64,000 nt of DNA from Fibrobacter sp. (GCA_017412605.1 JAFPWY010000012.1:186001-250000), one strand, 5' to 3'; counted from the first letter of the stretch, positions 33,139 through 42,713 are shown. Made by a program: numbers and translations. The notes: generated by a model from the letters alone, not told the origin.

Positions 33139-34104
33139 TTAGATGAATATCTTCAGGCCGATGTTCAAGTCGAACGTCTTGAAGCCCCAGTATTCCTTCT
33201 TGCCATCTTCCTTGATGTAGAGGTCGTCATAAATATCGGAAATACCGATGTTCATGCGCGTGTAGAGGCCGAAATGGCTGGTGGCGTTGATACCCATGCC
33301 GAGGAGGATGTCCCAAGACATCGGAGCGCAGTGGTCTTCCTGGAGATCCTGGTCGACACGCTTTTTCCCGTCAATGGAAATCTGGAGGTTGTTGTACAGG
33401 GGAACTTCAAATTCAACACCCATGCCGAAGTAGAGCAAGCCGGAGCGACCTGCGTTGATGTTCATGAGGATGGGGAATCCCAGCGAGTAGGCGGTAATCT
33501 TGTCCTTGCGGGCTTCCGTTTCGTAGGTGTTCCTGTTGGTTTGAGTGAAGGAATTGGAAACCTTTCTGTAGATGAACTGGGAACCCAGTTCGAAGCTGAA
33601 GATGTAATCGCTGATGGGCAGGTTTATGTATGCGCCTGCGTTCCAGCCCAAGCCGTCGTCAAAGTCGGCATTCGAGTCGCCGGAGTATGTACTGGTACCG
33701 ATAGAACCCTGGATACCATAGTGGGTGGTCTGCTTGGGATGAACCTTCGGCTTGTACTGCTCGATGACGGGCTGAGGAGCGGGAGGAACATTTTCGACCT
33801 GAGCCGGATTTTGGACGGGTTCATTGCCGGGTGCCGTGGGGGCGTAGTAGAAAACGACTGGAGCGACTTCGTTTGTTTGTGCAGGCTGTTCTGCAGTCTG
33901 TGTGGGGGCCGGTGCGCTGACTTGAGGTTCCGCTTCAGGAGCGGGCGCGGCCGGTTGTTCCGCTGGCTGAGCTTCGGGTTCGGGGGCCGTAACGGCTGCT
34001 TCGGGAGCGGTCTGTTCCGGTGCCGGAGCTGGTGCATCTTGAGCAACTGCAAATGTTGCGATGCAGAAAAGAGAAGAAATGGCAAGGATAAATTTATTGT
34101 TCAT
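33139..34104 (-). CDS. Outer membrane beta-barrel protein with Pro/Ala/Glu-rich periplasmic linker
   Basis: This 321-residue protein has a signal peptide ('SLFCIATFAVAQ'), then about 95 residues of Pro, Ala, Glu and Gln repeats ('APAPAPEQTAPEAAVTAPEP'). A barrel of about 190 residues follows ('THYGIQGSIGTSTYSGD' to 'TFDLNIGLKIFI'), with alternating aromatic strands of the kind in outer-membrane beta-barrel domain families. The linker could span the periplasm or bind peptidoglycan-associated partners. An RBS 'aaggag' lies before the ATG. It is monocistronic and followed by a terminator. Function unknown. Confidence 0.85.
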   Translation of the reverse strand: MNNKFILAISSLFCIATFAVAQDAPAPAPEQTAPEAAVTAPEPEAQPAEQPAAPAPEAEPQVSAPAPTQTAEQPAQTNEVAPVVFYYAPTAPGNEPVQNPAQVENVPPAPQPVIEQYKPKVHPKQTTHYGIQGSIGTSTYSGDSNADFDDGLGWNAGAYINLPISDYIFSFELGSQFIYRKVSNSFTQTNRNTYETEARKDKITAYSLGFPILMNINAGRSGLLYFGMGVEFEVPLYNNLQISIDGKKRVDQDLQEDHCAPMSWDILLGMGINATSHFGLYTRMNIGISDIYDDLYIKEDGKKEYWGFKTFDLNIGLKIFI

Positions 34105-34223
34105 GGATTACTCCTTAATATGTCTTACATTAAACTATCTATTTTTTTTTCATAAGGAAAGAAAACGTTGATATTTTCTTCAAGTTTTTTCGTTTTTTGC
34201 AAAAAGGTGTATTTTTTTTGTTA

Positions 34224-34237
34224 TTTTTTTGTATAAT
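34224..34237 (+). promoter_or_regulatory. T-tract/TATAAT promoter of the nucleotidyltransferase gene
   Basis: Seven T, G, then a perfect TATAAT (34232-34237), 50 bp before the ATG. The surrounding 34105-34286 is a very AT-rich divergent promoter region without a gene. Confidence 0.6.
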
Positions 34238-34286
34238 GGGATGTGTTGTTTAGGATTTTTTTAGCAAAATCAAGGATTGTGAAGAA

Positions 34287-35210
34287 ATGAAAATTATTTT
34301 GCCGGTCGCTGGTAATGGAATAAGACTCCGTCCCTACACAGAGGATCGTCCAAAATGTTTGCTTCCCGTGGCAGGCAAGACGATTCTCGATTGGATTGTT
34401 GAAGATTCTTTGAAGCTGAATCCCACCGAGACTGTTTTTATCACTGGTTACAAAGCCGAAAAAATAGATGAATATTTGCAGGACAAGCCGGAATGGGGTA
34501 AAGTCCGCACAGTCCTCCAGGACAACCCGCAGGGACTGGGGGAGGCGATTAGCCTGGCCTTGCCGTTTGTTGACGACGACGAACCGTTGCTGATTATTCT
34601 TGGTGACACTTTGTTCGAAGCGGACCTTTCCATTCTCGAAAAAGCTGACCAAAATATCCTTTATACGTACAAGGTCGAAGATCCTTCGCGTTTTGGCGTT
34701 GCCGTGACTACGCCAGATGGTCAAATTGAACGTCTTGTGGAAAAGCCCCAGGAATACGTGAGCGACGAAGCGATCGTCGGCATCTACTACATCAAGGATG
34801 TGAAGGCTTTAAAGGCTGCCCTTAAATATTTGATGGACAACAATATACGTACCAAGAACGAATTCCAGCTGACGGATGCGCTTGAAATGATGATCAGGCA
34901 GGGCTGCAAGTTCCGGACGGCCCCGGTATTCCGCTGGCTGGACTGCGGCTTGATGGAAACGCTTTTGCACACGAATGCGCACATGCTTGGCCGTAACGAC
35001 AACAGTAACGCCTTCGCTTCTAGGGGTGTCCAAATCATACCTCCTTGCCATATAGGCAAGAATGTCAAGGTTTATGGCTGCAAGATAGGCCCTTATGTCA
35101 CTATTGGGGACGATTGCGAACTTTCTGGCGTCGAAATCAGCAATTCCGTTGTCTGGAGCGGAGTCAAGATTACGAACGGCAAGATCAGCAATTCGATTGT
35201 TCACAAATAG
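34287..35210 (+). CDS. Sugar-phosphate nucleotidyltransferase (glucose-1-phosphate thymidylyl/uridylyl type)
   Basis: This 307-residue NTP-transferase activates a sugar phosphate for envelope polysaccharide synthesis. The N-terminal nucleotide site is 'ILPVAGNGIRLRPYTEDRPKCLLPVAGK', with 'VLQDNPQGLGEAISLALPF', 'LIILGDTLFEADLS' and 'GIYYIKDVKALKAAL'. The C-terminal 70 residues show the hexapeptide pattern of a left-handed beta-helix ('CHIGKNVKVYGCKIGPYVTIGDDCEL'). The exact sugar and nucleotide cannot be fixed from sequence. It stands apart from polysaccharide clusters, with glgC 1.4 kb away in the opposite direction. Confidence 0.88.
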   Translation: MKIILPVAGNGIRLRPYTEDRPKCLLPVAGKTILDWIVEDSLKLNPTETVFITGYKAEKIDEYLQDKPEWGKVRTVLQDNPQGLGEAISLALPFVDDDEPLLIILGDTLFEADLSILEKADQNILYTYKVEDPSRFGVAVTTPDGQIERLVEKPQEYVSDEAIVGIYYIKDVKALKAALKYLMDNNIRTKNEFQLTDALEMMIRQGCKFRTAPVFRWLDCGLMETLLHTNAHMLGRNDNSNAFASRGVQIIPPCHIGKNVKVYGCKIGPYVTIGDDCELSGVEISNSVVWSGVKITNGKISNSIVHK

Positions 35211-35329
35211 TTACATTTTTTGAGATTCTCGCAACACTTTTTGTCTGTTGAGCGGTTCACATCGGGGAACCGCTCTTTTTAACGTGATATATTCCTGCTA
35301 GAGGAAAACCTTAACAGGAGTATCTTATA

Positions 35330-36532
35330 ATGAACTACAAAAAATTAGCTTTGGTCGCATCCTTTGCTGCGGCTGTATGTTTCACAGGCTGCGGTGACGA
35401 TTCGTCCACTTCGGCGAACGTGGCTGGCGGCGACGAACCCGCTGTAGCCGAGGATTCACAGGGAGGCGAGGGGGGCGAAGCGACCTCTGAAGACTCCAAG
35501 GGCGACAAGACCAAGTCTGCCGAATCAAAGGATTCTAAGGATTCCAAGGACGGTAAGGAGGCTTCCGCTGATTCCAAGGATGGAAAGGATGCTTCCGGCG
35601 ACTCCAAGGCCGAAAAGGCTGAATCCGGCGATTCCAAGGGCGATAAGGCTTCCTCCAGTGATTCGAAGGACTCTGGTAAGGACTCCGGCTCCAAGGATTC
35701 TGGCAAGGACTCCGGCAAGGATTCTGGAGACAAGGACAATAAGGATTCTTCTGGAACTCCCACGAACGAAGGAACGACTAATCCTTTTGGCACGGGTACG
35801 ATGACATTCGATTCGACTGCCTTTGCGAGCATGTTATCTTGCACCGAGGAAGGCGCTACCCAGAACCAGATGGGCTACGTAAGTGTTTGCACGAACGGCC
35901 AGTGGGTTTATGATTCCACGGCGACTGCCGAAGCCAACAAGTGCGACGAAGAAGGTGCCACGAAGACGGATTCCTCTTCGATGATGGGCATGACCTATGC
36001 GACGACTTACGTTTGCAAGGACGGCAAGTGGACTATGAATATGGGTACTGGTGTTTCGGGGACCCCGTGCGATGTGGAAGACTCCACCAAGGAAGAGAAC
36101 GGGAAGTCCTACATCTGCAAGGAAGGCAAGTGGGAACGCGATAAGGCTGCTGAAGCCGAAAAGAACAAGTGCGACGAGGAAGGCGCCACGAAGGACAGTA
36201 CGTCGTCGTTTGGTGGGACCACGCCGTATGTGTGCAAGGACGGCCAGTGGACCCGTGATAAGGAAGCTGAAGCCGAAAGGAACAAATGCGAAGAGGATGG
36301 CGCCACGAAGGACAGCACCATGTACGGCATGACCGTGACTTATACGTGCACGGACGGCCAGTGGAAGATGGATATGTCCAGCTTTACGGGTGGCGGATTC
36401 AACATGGGTGACAGCACTGGTACCGGCTTTAACTTCGGTGGCCGTGGCGACAGCACGGGTGGTTTCAATCTCGGTGGCGGCGGTAACTGGGGTACCAAGC
36501 CCGTAGTCCCGGATTCTACCGCAACTGAATAG
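35330..36532 (+). CDS. Surface lipoprotein with Asp/Ser/Lys repeats and Cys-rich tandem modules
   Basis: This 400-residue lipoprotein has the lipobox 'CFTGC' followed by 'CGDDSSTS'. Residues about 50-145 are a low-complexity tract built on 'DSK' and 'DGKD' words. Residues about 165-345 contain five imperfect modules of the form C-x-E-E/D-G-A-T ... Y-x-C-K/T-D-G-x-W, two Cys per module. The C-terminus is Gly/Asn/Asp-rich ('GDSTGGFNLGGGGNW'). The modules resemble short repeats common in Fibrobacter surface proteins. The role is unknown, with adhesion to plant fibre possible. A terminator follows at 36557-36588. Confidence 0.87.
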   Translation: MNYKKLALVASFAAAVCFTGCGDDSSTSANVAGGDEPAVAEDSQGGEGGEATSEDSKGDKTKSAESKDSKDSKDGKEASADSKDGKDASGDSKAEKAESGDSKGDKASSSDSKDSGKDSGSKDSGKDSGKDSGDKDNKDSSGTPTNEGTTNPFGTGTMTFDSTAFASMLSCTEEGATQNQMGYVSVCTNGQWVYDSTATAEANKCDEEGATKTDSSSMMGMTYATTYVCKDGKWTMNMGTGVSGTPCDVEDSTKEENGKSYICKEGKWERDKAAEAEKNKCDEEGATKDSTSSFGGTTPYVCKDGQWTRDKEAEAERNKCEEDGATKDSTMYGMTVTYTCTDGQWKMDMSSFTGGGFNMGDSTGTGFNFGGRGDSTGGFNLGGGGNWGTKPVVPDSTATE

Positions 36533-36556
36533 TAGTTTGTCCTAAAAATCCACAAG

Positions 36557-36588
36557 CAAAGGCCCCGGCAATAGCTGGGGCCTTTTTA
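36557..36588 (+). terminator. Intrinsic terminator behind the repeat lipoprotein
   Basis: Arms AAAGGCCCC and GGGGCCTTT with a five-T tail. The A-run on the other side allows some bidirectional use for glgC. Confidence 0.85.
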
Positions 36589-36599
36589 ATAGGTTCGAA

Positions 36600-36655
36600 G
36601 GTGCGAGGCTCGGGTCTCCTAGTCCCTAGATCCTAGCCTCTAGATCCTAATCCCT
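36600..36655. repeat. Iterated CTAGATCCTAG array at the glgC 3' end
   Basis: Words 'tccctagatcctag' and 'cctctagatcctaat' repeat with variation and abut the glgC stop region. It is similar in design, though not in sequence, to the GCTCATAGCTC arrays. Confidence 0.45.
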
Positions 36656-37905
36656 TACGCCTTGATAATCGTATCCTTCGCAAGGACCACGATTCCCGAT
36701 TCGGTCACGTGGAAGAGCTTGCGGTCGCGCTCCAGGTCGTAGCCGATCTGGAACCCGGCGGGGATATGCAGTCCCTTCTCGATGATGGCCTTGCGGACCT
36801 TTGCTCCCGGTCCGATGGTCACGTTCGGGAAGAGGATGGATTCCTCGACGAGCGCGTCCTTCTGGATGGTGACGCCCGGGCTGAGGATGCTCTTGACGAC
36901 CGTGCCGCCGCCGATGATGCAGCCCGCGGAAACGATGGAGTCGATGGCCGCGCCCTGGTGGGCGTCGCTGTCGCCGGCAAAGAAGCGGGCGGGCGGCTGG
37001 TTCCAGTTGAACGTGCGGATGGGCCAGTAGTTGTTATAAAGGTCGAACGGCGGGTTCTCGGAGCAGAGGTCCATGTTCGCCTCGAAGAAGGCGTCGAGCG
37101 TTCCCACGTCGCGCCAGTAACCCTTGGTGCTGGCCTGTTCGCCGCGGACGATGTTCGTGTTGAAGTCGTAGACGTACACCGGGAACTCGTTGTACAGGTT
37201 CGGGATGATGTGCTTGCCGAAGTCCGTGGCGCCGTTCTGCGCGCCCTTCAGGAGCTCGCGCACCAGGAACTTGCTCGTAAAGATGTAGTTGCCCATGCTC
37301 GCGAGGCAGTAGCCCGGATTGCCCGGCATTTCCTTCGGGTTCTTGGGCTTTTCCTCGAAGCCGATCATGCGACCGTCCTGGTCGACCTCGATGATGCCGA
37401 ACTCGTGGGCTTCCGCGACGGGAACGGGAATGGCCGCGATGGTGAGGAGCGCCGCCCTGCTCAGGTGAAAATCAATCATCTGGTTGATGTCCATCTTGTA
37501 GATGTGGTCGCCGCCGAAAATGGCCACGAGGTCCGGTCGTTCGTCCGTGATGAGGTTGATGTTCTGGAAGATGGCGTCGGCCGTTCCCTTGTACCAGTCG
37601 TCGCCGGTGCGCATCTGCGCGGGCACGAGGTCAACGTACTGGTCGAGGCTCGCGTTCAGGTTCCAGGCCGCCGAAATGTGCTTGTTCAGCGAGTCACTCT
37701 TGAACTGGGTGAGAACCTTGATCTTGAAGATGCCGGAATTGATGAAATTGTTGAGGACGAAATCGATGATGCGGTAGGTCCCGCCGAAGTGGACCGCCGG
37801 CTTGGCACGGTCGCGGGTGAGGGGCTGAAGACGGCTTCCCTGACCGCCCGCCATGATCATGCACAGGATGTTTTTTTGGTGTTCTCTATAGTAGGACCAG
37901 CTCAT
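36655..37905 (-). CDS. glgC: Glucose-1-phosphate adenylyltransferase
   Basis: GlgC makes ADP-glucose, the donor for glycogen synthesis, a major storage polymer in Fibrobacter. The 416-residue protein has 'MIMAGGQGSRLQPLTRDRAKPAVHFGGTYRIIDF', the catalytic region 'GGDHIYKMD', 'FEEKP' and a C-terminal beta-helix ('AGCIIGGGTVVKSILSPGVTI'). Length and motifs are normal. It is divergent from pckG, placing storage and gluconeogenic enzymes back to back over a 148-bp intergenic region. Confidence 0.96.
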   Translation of the reverse strand: MSWSYYREHQKNILCMIMAGGQGSRLQPLTRDRAKPAVHFGGTYRIIDFVLNNFINSGIFKIKVLTQFKSDSLNKHISAAWNLNASLDQYVDLVPAQMRTGDDWYKGTADAIFQNINLITDERPDLVAIFGGDHIYKMDINQMIDFHLSRAALLTIAAIPVPVAEAHEFGIIEVDQDGRMIGFEEKPKNPKEMPGNPGYCLASMGNYIFTSKFLVRELLKGAQNGATDFGKHIIPNLYNEFPVYVYDFNTNIVRGEQASTKGYWRDVGTLDAFFEANMDLCSENPPFDLYNNYWPIRTFNWNQPPARFFAGDSDAHQGAAIDSIVSAGCIIGGGTVVKSILSPGVTIQKDALVEESILFPNVTIGPGAKVRKAIIEKGLHIPAGFQIGYDLERDRKLFHVTESGIVVLAKDTIIKA

Positions 37906-38053
37906 AATGCCTCTGGATGGATTCCTTGCTCATTGTTACATGTGAAATTTACCTTTTTTGGGGTCGAAAGGAGGTCGGACGTCCCTAAAAATACTATTTT
38001 TGCTCCGTTCGAAATATCTCGAAATAAACACGTTAAACCTATAGGAGCTCATA

Positions 38054-39916
38054 ATGAGTCTTACTCTTAACGATATCAAGCACCCGAAGATCAGTACTTG
38101 GGTGAATGAAATGATTGCTATGTGCGAACCGGACAACGTGGTTGTCGTTGACGGCACTCAGGAAGAATACGATGCCCTCATGCAGAAGTGCGTCAAGGCT
38201 GGCCTTGCCACTCCGCTCAAGAAGAAAGAAAACTGCTTCTTGTTCCGTTCCCTCCCGTCTGACGTGGCCCGTGTCGAATCCCGCACGTTCATCTCCTCTG
38301 TGAAGGAAGAAGATGCAGGTCCGACCAACCACTGGATCGACCCGTCTGAACTCAAGCAGACGATGCGCAAGCTTTACAAGGGTTGTATGCACGGCCGTAC
38401 CATGTACGTGATTCCGTTCTGCATGGGCCCGCTCGGTTCCGCTATTTCCAAGAACGGTATCGAAGTCACGGACTCCGAATACGTCGTTCTCAACATGGAC
38501 ATCATGACTCGCGCCGGCAAGAAGGTCTTGGACATCTTCAACGCCGACCCGAACGCTGACTTCGTTCCGTGCCTCCACTCTGTGGGTAAGCCGCTCCGCG
38601 AATGCGAAAGCGACAACGGTGTCTGGCCCTGCGCTGACGTCGAATACAAGTACATCACCCAGTTCCCGGAAGAACGCCTCATCTGGTCGTACGGTTCGGG
38701 CTACGGTGGAAACGCCCTCCTCGGCAAGAAGTGCTTCGCTCTCCGTATCGCTACCGTTCTCGCTCGCGACGAAGGCTGGCTCGCCGAACACATGCTCATC
38801 CTCAAGCTCACGAACCCGAAGGGCGAAGTCAAGTATGTTACTGGCGCCTTCCCGTCTGCTTGCGGTAAGACGAACCTCGCCATGCTCATCCCGACTATCC
38901 CGGGCTGGAAGGTCGAAACCATCGGTGACGACATTGCATGGATGAAGTTTGGCAAGGATGGCCGTCTCTACGCCATCAACCCGGAAGCCGGTTTCTTCGG
39001 CGTTGCTCCGGGCACCTCTGCCGAATCCAACAAGAACGCTCTTATCTCTGCCGAAAAGAACACCATCTACACCAACTGCGCCCTCACTGAAGACGGCGAC
39101 ATCTGGTGGGAAGGCATCGGCTACCCGGCCAAGGGCAAGCTCGTTGACTGGAAGGGCAAGACCCGTGACGCTCTCCCGAAGGACAAGGCTCCTAAGGGCG
39201 AAGAAATGGCTCACCCGAACGCTCGCTTCACCGCTCCTGCCAACCAGTGCCCCTGCATTGCTAAGGAATGGGAAGATCCTGCCGGCGTGCCTATCTCTGC
39301 AATCCTCTTCGGTGGCCGTCGTCCGTCCACCATCCCGCTGGTTCACCAGTCTCTCAGCTGGAACCACGGTGTGTTCCTGGGCTCCATCGTGGGTTCTGAA
39401 ATCACCGCTGCTTCCACCATCAACGCTGCTGAAGTCGGTAAGATCCGTCGCGACCCGTTCGCCATCCTCCCGTTCTGCGGCTACAACATGGGTGACTACT
39501 TCAAGCACTGGATCGAAATCGGCAAGAAGTCCACTGAAGACAAGCTTCCGAAGATCTTCTACGTGAACTGGTTCCGCAAGGATGCCAACAACGAGAAGCT
39601 CCCGGGTGGCTTCATGTGGCCGGGTTACGGCGACAACAGCCGCGTGCTCGCTTGGATCTTCGACCGCTGCAACGGTGTCGATAACGCCAAGGAAACTCCG
39701 ATCGGTTACATGCCGAAGGACGGCGCCATCAATACTGAAGGCCTCGCCGACTACTACAAGGAAACTCTCCCGGAAATCACGAAGGTTGACGTGGAAGGCT
39801 GGAAGAAGGAACTCGCCGACGTTAAGGAAAACCACTATCCGAAGTTCGGCAAGCACCTCCCGAAGGAACTCTCCGAAATCATCGACATGATCCAGGATCG
39901 CCTGAACAAGGCTTAA
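38054..39916 (+). CDS. pckG: Phosphoenolpyruvate carboxykinase (GTP)
   Basis: This 620-residue GTP-type PEPCK interconverts oxaloacetate and PEP. In succinate-producing Fibrobacter the enzyme fixes CO2 onto PEP in the fermentative direction. The kinase loop is 'GAFPSACGKTNLAML', with 'GDDIAWMKFGKDGRLYAINPEAGFFGVAPGTS' and 'SLSWNHGVFLGSI'. The GTP-type layout (about 600 residues) separates it from the ATP enzyme. Codon use is highly biased, as expected for a strongly expressed gene. RBS 'aggag' upstream, strong terminator downstream. Confidence 0.97.
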   Translation: MSLTLNDIKHPKISTWVNEMIAMCEPDNVVVVDGTQEEYDALMQKCVKAGLATPLKKKENCFLFRSLPSDVARVESRTFISSVKEEDAGPTNHWIDPSELKQTMRKLYKGCMHGRTMYVIPFCMGPLGSAISKNGIEVTDSEYVVLNMDIMTRAGKKVLDIFNADPNADFVPCLHSVGKPLRECESDNGVWPCADVEYKYITQFPEERLIWSYGSGYGGNALLGKKCFALRIATVLARDEGWLAEHMLILKLTNPKGEVKYVTGAFPSACGKTNLAMLIPTIPGWKVETIGDDIAWMKFGKDGRLYAINPEAGFFGVAPGTSAESNKNALISAEKNTIYTNCALTEDGDIWWEGIGYPAKGKLVDWKGKTRDALPKDKAPKGEEMAHPNARFTAPANQCPCIAKEWEDPAGVPISAILFGGRRPSTIPLVHQSLSWNHGVFLGSIVGSEITAASTINAAEVGKIRRDPFAILPFCGYNMGDYFKHWIEIGKKSTEDKLPKIFYVNWFRKDANNEKLPGGFMWPGYGDNSRVLAWIFDRCNGVDNAKETPIGYMPKDGAINTEGLADYYKETLPEITKVDVEGWKKELADVKENHYPKFGKHLPKELSEIIDMIQDRLNKA

Positions 39917-39940
39917 TAAGTTCTCCTTTTGGAACTTTAA

Positions 39941-39979
39941 AAATCCCTGCTACCAGCGATGGTGGCGGGGATTTTTTTT
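39941..39979 (+). terminator. Intrinsic terminator of pckG
   Basis: Stem AATCCCtGCTACCA / TGGTgGCgGGGATT with a four-base loop and an eight-T tail. Confidence 0.9.
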
Positions 39980-40068
39980 GTCCGTTATTTTGTCCTTTTT
40001 TCTTTTTGCTGCATGGAAGCATTAGTGAAAAACTGCTAAATTTCGGGAAAAGAAGGATTCGGTTTAAG

Positions 40069-41124
40069 ATGAAGATTCTTGTGACTGGTGCGGCTGGATT
40101 TATCGCCTCGAAGATTATGGCGATGCTTGCGCTGCGTGGCGACGAAGTGGTCGGGCTGGATAATATCAACGACTACTACGACGTCCGCCTCAAGTATGGC
40201 AGGCTTTGCGAAAATGGTTTCTGCGAAGTCTCGGGCCAACCGTTCGTGGAAGTTCCTTTTGCCAAGATGCTTGTGAGCTCCGTGCTTCCCGGTGCACGCT
40301 TTGTCCGCATGGACCTTGCGGACAAGGATTCTATTGACAAACTTTTTGCCGAAGAAAAATTTGACAAGGTGGTGCATCTCGCTGCGCAGGCGGGCGTCCG
40401 CTATTCCATCACGAATCCCTACGCCTATATGCAGAGCAACATGGTCGGGTTCATGAACATTTTGGAAGCGTGTCGCCACAACCAGGTGAAACACCTTTTG
40501 TACGCTTCTTCCAGTTCCGTGTACGGCCTCAACAGCAAGGTGCCTTACAGCGAAGACGACAAGGTGGATTGCCCTGTGAGCCTTTATGCTGCAAGCAAGA
40601 AGAGCAACGAGCTGATGGCTCATGCTTATTCTAAGCTGTACGGCATCCCGATGACGGGCCTCCGCTACTTTACGGTGTATGGCCCGTGGGGGAGGCCCGA
40701 CATGTCTCCCATGCTCTTTGCCCGCGCGATTTCGAAGGGTGAATCCATCAAGGTGTTCAACAACGGCGACATGATTCGCGACTTCACCTACATCGACGAC
40801 ATTGCCGAAGGCAGCGTGCATGCGCTCGACCACATGCCTGTTGCCGAGCAGTGCGAAAATGGGGTCCCGTACAAGCTCTACAACATCGGGTGCAGCCATC
40901 CGGTCAAGCTCATGGACTTCATTGCCGAAATCGAGAGCGCTTACGGCGAATCCGCCAAGAAGGAATTCCTGCCGATGCAGCCGGGCGACGTGTACCAAAC
41001 GAATGCCGATACGACAAAGCTCGAAACGGAATGCGGGTACAAGCCCCACTGGAGCCTGCACGACGGCATCGCCGAATTCATGAAGTGGTACAAAAGCGAG
41101 AAGAACCCGCTGAGGGATTTTTAG
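40069..41124 (+). CDS. NAD-dependent epimerase, probable UDP-glucuronate 4-epimerase
   Basis: This 351-residue extended short-chain dehydrogenase has 'ILVTGAAGFIASKI' (NAD-binding GxxGxxA), 'LDNINDYYDVRLKYGRL', 'VVHLAAQAGVRYSI', 'YASSSSVYG' and the catalytic 'YAASKKSNE'. The 'NDYYDVRLK' element and the 'FTVYGPWGRPDMS' loop are typical of UDP-glucuronate 4-epimerases, which supply UDP-galacturonate for capsule or LPS. A GalE-like specificity cannot be ruled out. The ATG at 40069 is chosen because the preceding in-frame stretch lacks the nucleotide-binding start. Convergent with the lipoprotein gene, stops 12 bp apart. Confidence 0.88.
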   Translation: MKILVTGAAGFIASKIMAMLALRGDEVVGLDNINDYYDVRLKYGRLCENGFCEVSGQPFVEVPFAKMLVSSVLPGARFVRMDLADKDSIDKLFAEEKFDKVVHLAAQAGVRYSITNPYAYMQSNMVGFMNILEACRHNQVKHLLYASSSSVYGLNSKVPYSEDDKVDCPVSLYAASKKSNELMAHAYSKLYGIPMTGLRYFTVYGPWGRPDMSPMLFARAISKGESIKVFNNGDMIRDFTYIDDIAEGSVHALDHMPVAEQCENGVPYKLYNIGCSHPVKLMDFIAEIESAYGESAKKEFLPMQPGDVYQTNADTTKLETECGYKPHWSLHDGIAEFMKWYKSEKNPLRDF

Positions 41125-41136
41125 TCAGGGTTTCTG

Positions 41137-42681
41137 TCAATCGCCGGTAAATACCGGGCGGACTGGGAAACCGAATCTGTACTGAGCATAAGTTGAGCTT
41201 GCAGAGGGGCTAAAGTTTTTTGGGGAATAAATAAAATAGGTATTAGCCGTCCTATAAGAAGAAACACTGTTGACAAAGGCGGTATCGGTATAGGCGCCCG
41301 CGATAGGGAACGCAACTTCTGTCTTGTGGACGGGGTCGATTATGTTATCGCAGACGGTGTGATTGTCAATGATGGACTCTGATGTCGCGTTTCCGAAGCT
41401 ACGATATTTGGAAAGACCGTCTAGTTCTTTTTTTTGCGGTAGTCTCCATTTTCCGCCCAGCTTGGCCCGTGCGATGTCGTAGGCGTCGTTGCCGGCAATG
41501 TTTCCGAGACCATTTAAACCAATGTTCGTCAAGTAGAAGTAGCCGCTCGTGTCCCCGGCGACGAACAGGTCCAACGTGTCGGCTTCGATATCGTAGTACA
41601 TTTCGTTGTGGTACTTGACGCGGGCTCCCTTCGAAATGATTCCGGGCGACGGAGGTACAACGCCCTCGTAGCTGCCTTCGCCCTTCTTGACCAGGAGGAG
41701 GTTGGCCTTGGCAAAATAGACCGGTTTTACGCTGACAATTCTATTGTCGCTGTCATAGGTGGTATCGTTTGCGCCAATGTAAACGCCTTCGATTCCCTTT
41801 TCGGTGGCGGTCAGTGGATAGAGTGTATTTTTCAGGCAAACCTTTTGTAGGGTGTCGTAGGCGGTACCGCCGCATTCCACCTTGATAGTTCCCCCGTCAC
41901 AGGTTGCGACTTCCGGGTCGTATTCAGCTTCGCCGCAAAGCTTGTAGATGGCATAGTTCCCGTTCAGTCGACTCCTGAAGCAGAAGGCCGTGTCGGTGGT
42001 AAATTTTTTTGAATTGCAGGTTAGGGTGTCTGGTGCCTGTCCTTGCAATATTGGGGGCAAGTAGGTGTCTTCGGATTTAGAAGAAGACGAAACCTCTTTC
42101 TTGTCGGAAGAAGAGGTTCCAGTTGTCATTTCGGATGAAGAACTCGCTGTTTTTGCAGAAGAGGAGGAACTTCCCGCTTTTACGGAAGATGAACTCTTTG
42201 TTTTTCCTGAAGAAGACATGTCTTCCGCTTTTACGGACGCAGAGGTGTCTTCCGATTTTGCAGAAGAAGAACTTTTTTCTGAGGACTCCTTTTTACCGGA
42301 TGATGAGCTCTTGTCCTTGCCGCTCGAAACTTTTTCGCCCTTGTCGGTCGTCGCAGACCATACGACACGGGTGGAATCCCCGCAAGTGATTTTCACTCCG
42401 GTGTTTCCGGAGGCGCTGACGGTGTCCTTCACGTGGCAGGTCCCTTGTTCGGTCTCCTCGTCATGGATCGTGTCGATGGAATCCCCGTTGCAGATGATGT
42501 CGAAGCCTTCTTCCGCTTCCTTTACGGTGCAACCGGAATCCTTTTGGTCCGTTTCTTTCGGAGAGGTTGCTTCGGCGGTGTCGGACGGGTCGTTTTTCGA
42601 TACGCTTGTGGAGGAATCGTCGCCGCAGGCGACGAAAAAGAGCAGGGTGCAGGTCCCGGCCAAGAGTGCGATTTTTTTCAT
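41137..42681 (-). CDS. Lipoprotein with Ser-rich linker and FISUMP-type C-terminal domain
   Basis: This 514-residue lipoprotein has the lipobox 'FFVAC' followed by 'CGDDSSTS'. Residues about 110-210 are an extreme Ser/Lys/Glu/Thr linker ('KDKSSSSGKKESSEKSSSSA'). A middle region contains eight or more Cys ('LTCNSKKFTTDTAFCFRS', 'VATCDGGTIKVECGG'). The C-terminal 170 residues include 'LGGKWRLPQKKELDGLSKY' and end '...YAQYRFGFPVRPVF', the layout of the F. succinogenes major paralogous domain. Such domains are widespread on the surface of this genus, with no settled function. A sigma70-like promoter is at 42714-42742. Confidence 0.85.
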   Translation of the reverse strand: MKKIALLAGTCTLLFFVACGDDSSTSVSKNDPSDTAEATSPKETDQKDSGCTVKEAEEGFDIICNGDSIDTIHDEETEQGTCHVKDTVSASGNTGVKITCGDSTRVVWSATTDKGEKVSSGKDKSSSSGKKESSEKSSSSAKSEDTSASVKAEDMSSSGKTKSSSSVKAGSSSSSAKTASSSSEMTTGTSSSDKKEVSSSSKSEDTYLPPILQGQAPDTLTCNSKKFTTDTAFCFRSRLNGNYAIYKLCGEAEYDPEVATCDGGTIKVECGGTAYDTLQKVCLKNTLYPLTATEKGIEGVYIGANDTTYDSDNRIVSVKPVYFAKANLLLVKKGEGSYEGVVPPSPGIISKGARVKYHNEMYYDIEADTLDLFVAGDTSGYFYLTNIGLNGLGNIAGNDAYDIARAKLGGKWRLPQKKELDGLSKYRSFGNATSESIIDNHTVCDNIIDPVHKTEVAFPIAGAYTDTAFVNSVSSYRTANTYFIYSPKNFSPSASSTYAQYRFGFPVRPVFTGD

Positions 42682-42713
42682 GTTGCTACCATCCTGAATA
42701 ATTGTTCCCCATA

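Noticed and set aside
38039-39856. A 605-residue open frame antisense to pckG
   Set aside because: Shadow frame; pckG has full catalytic motifs, an RBS and a terminator.
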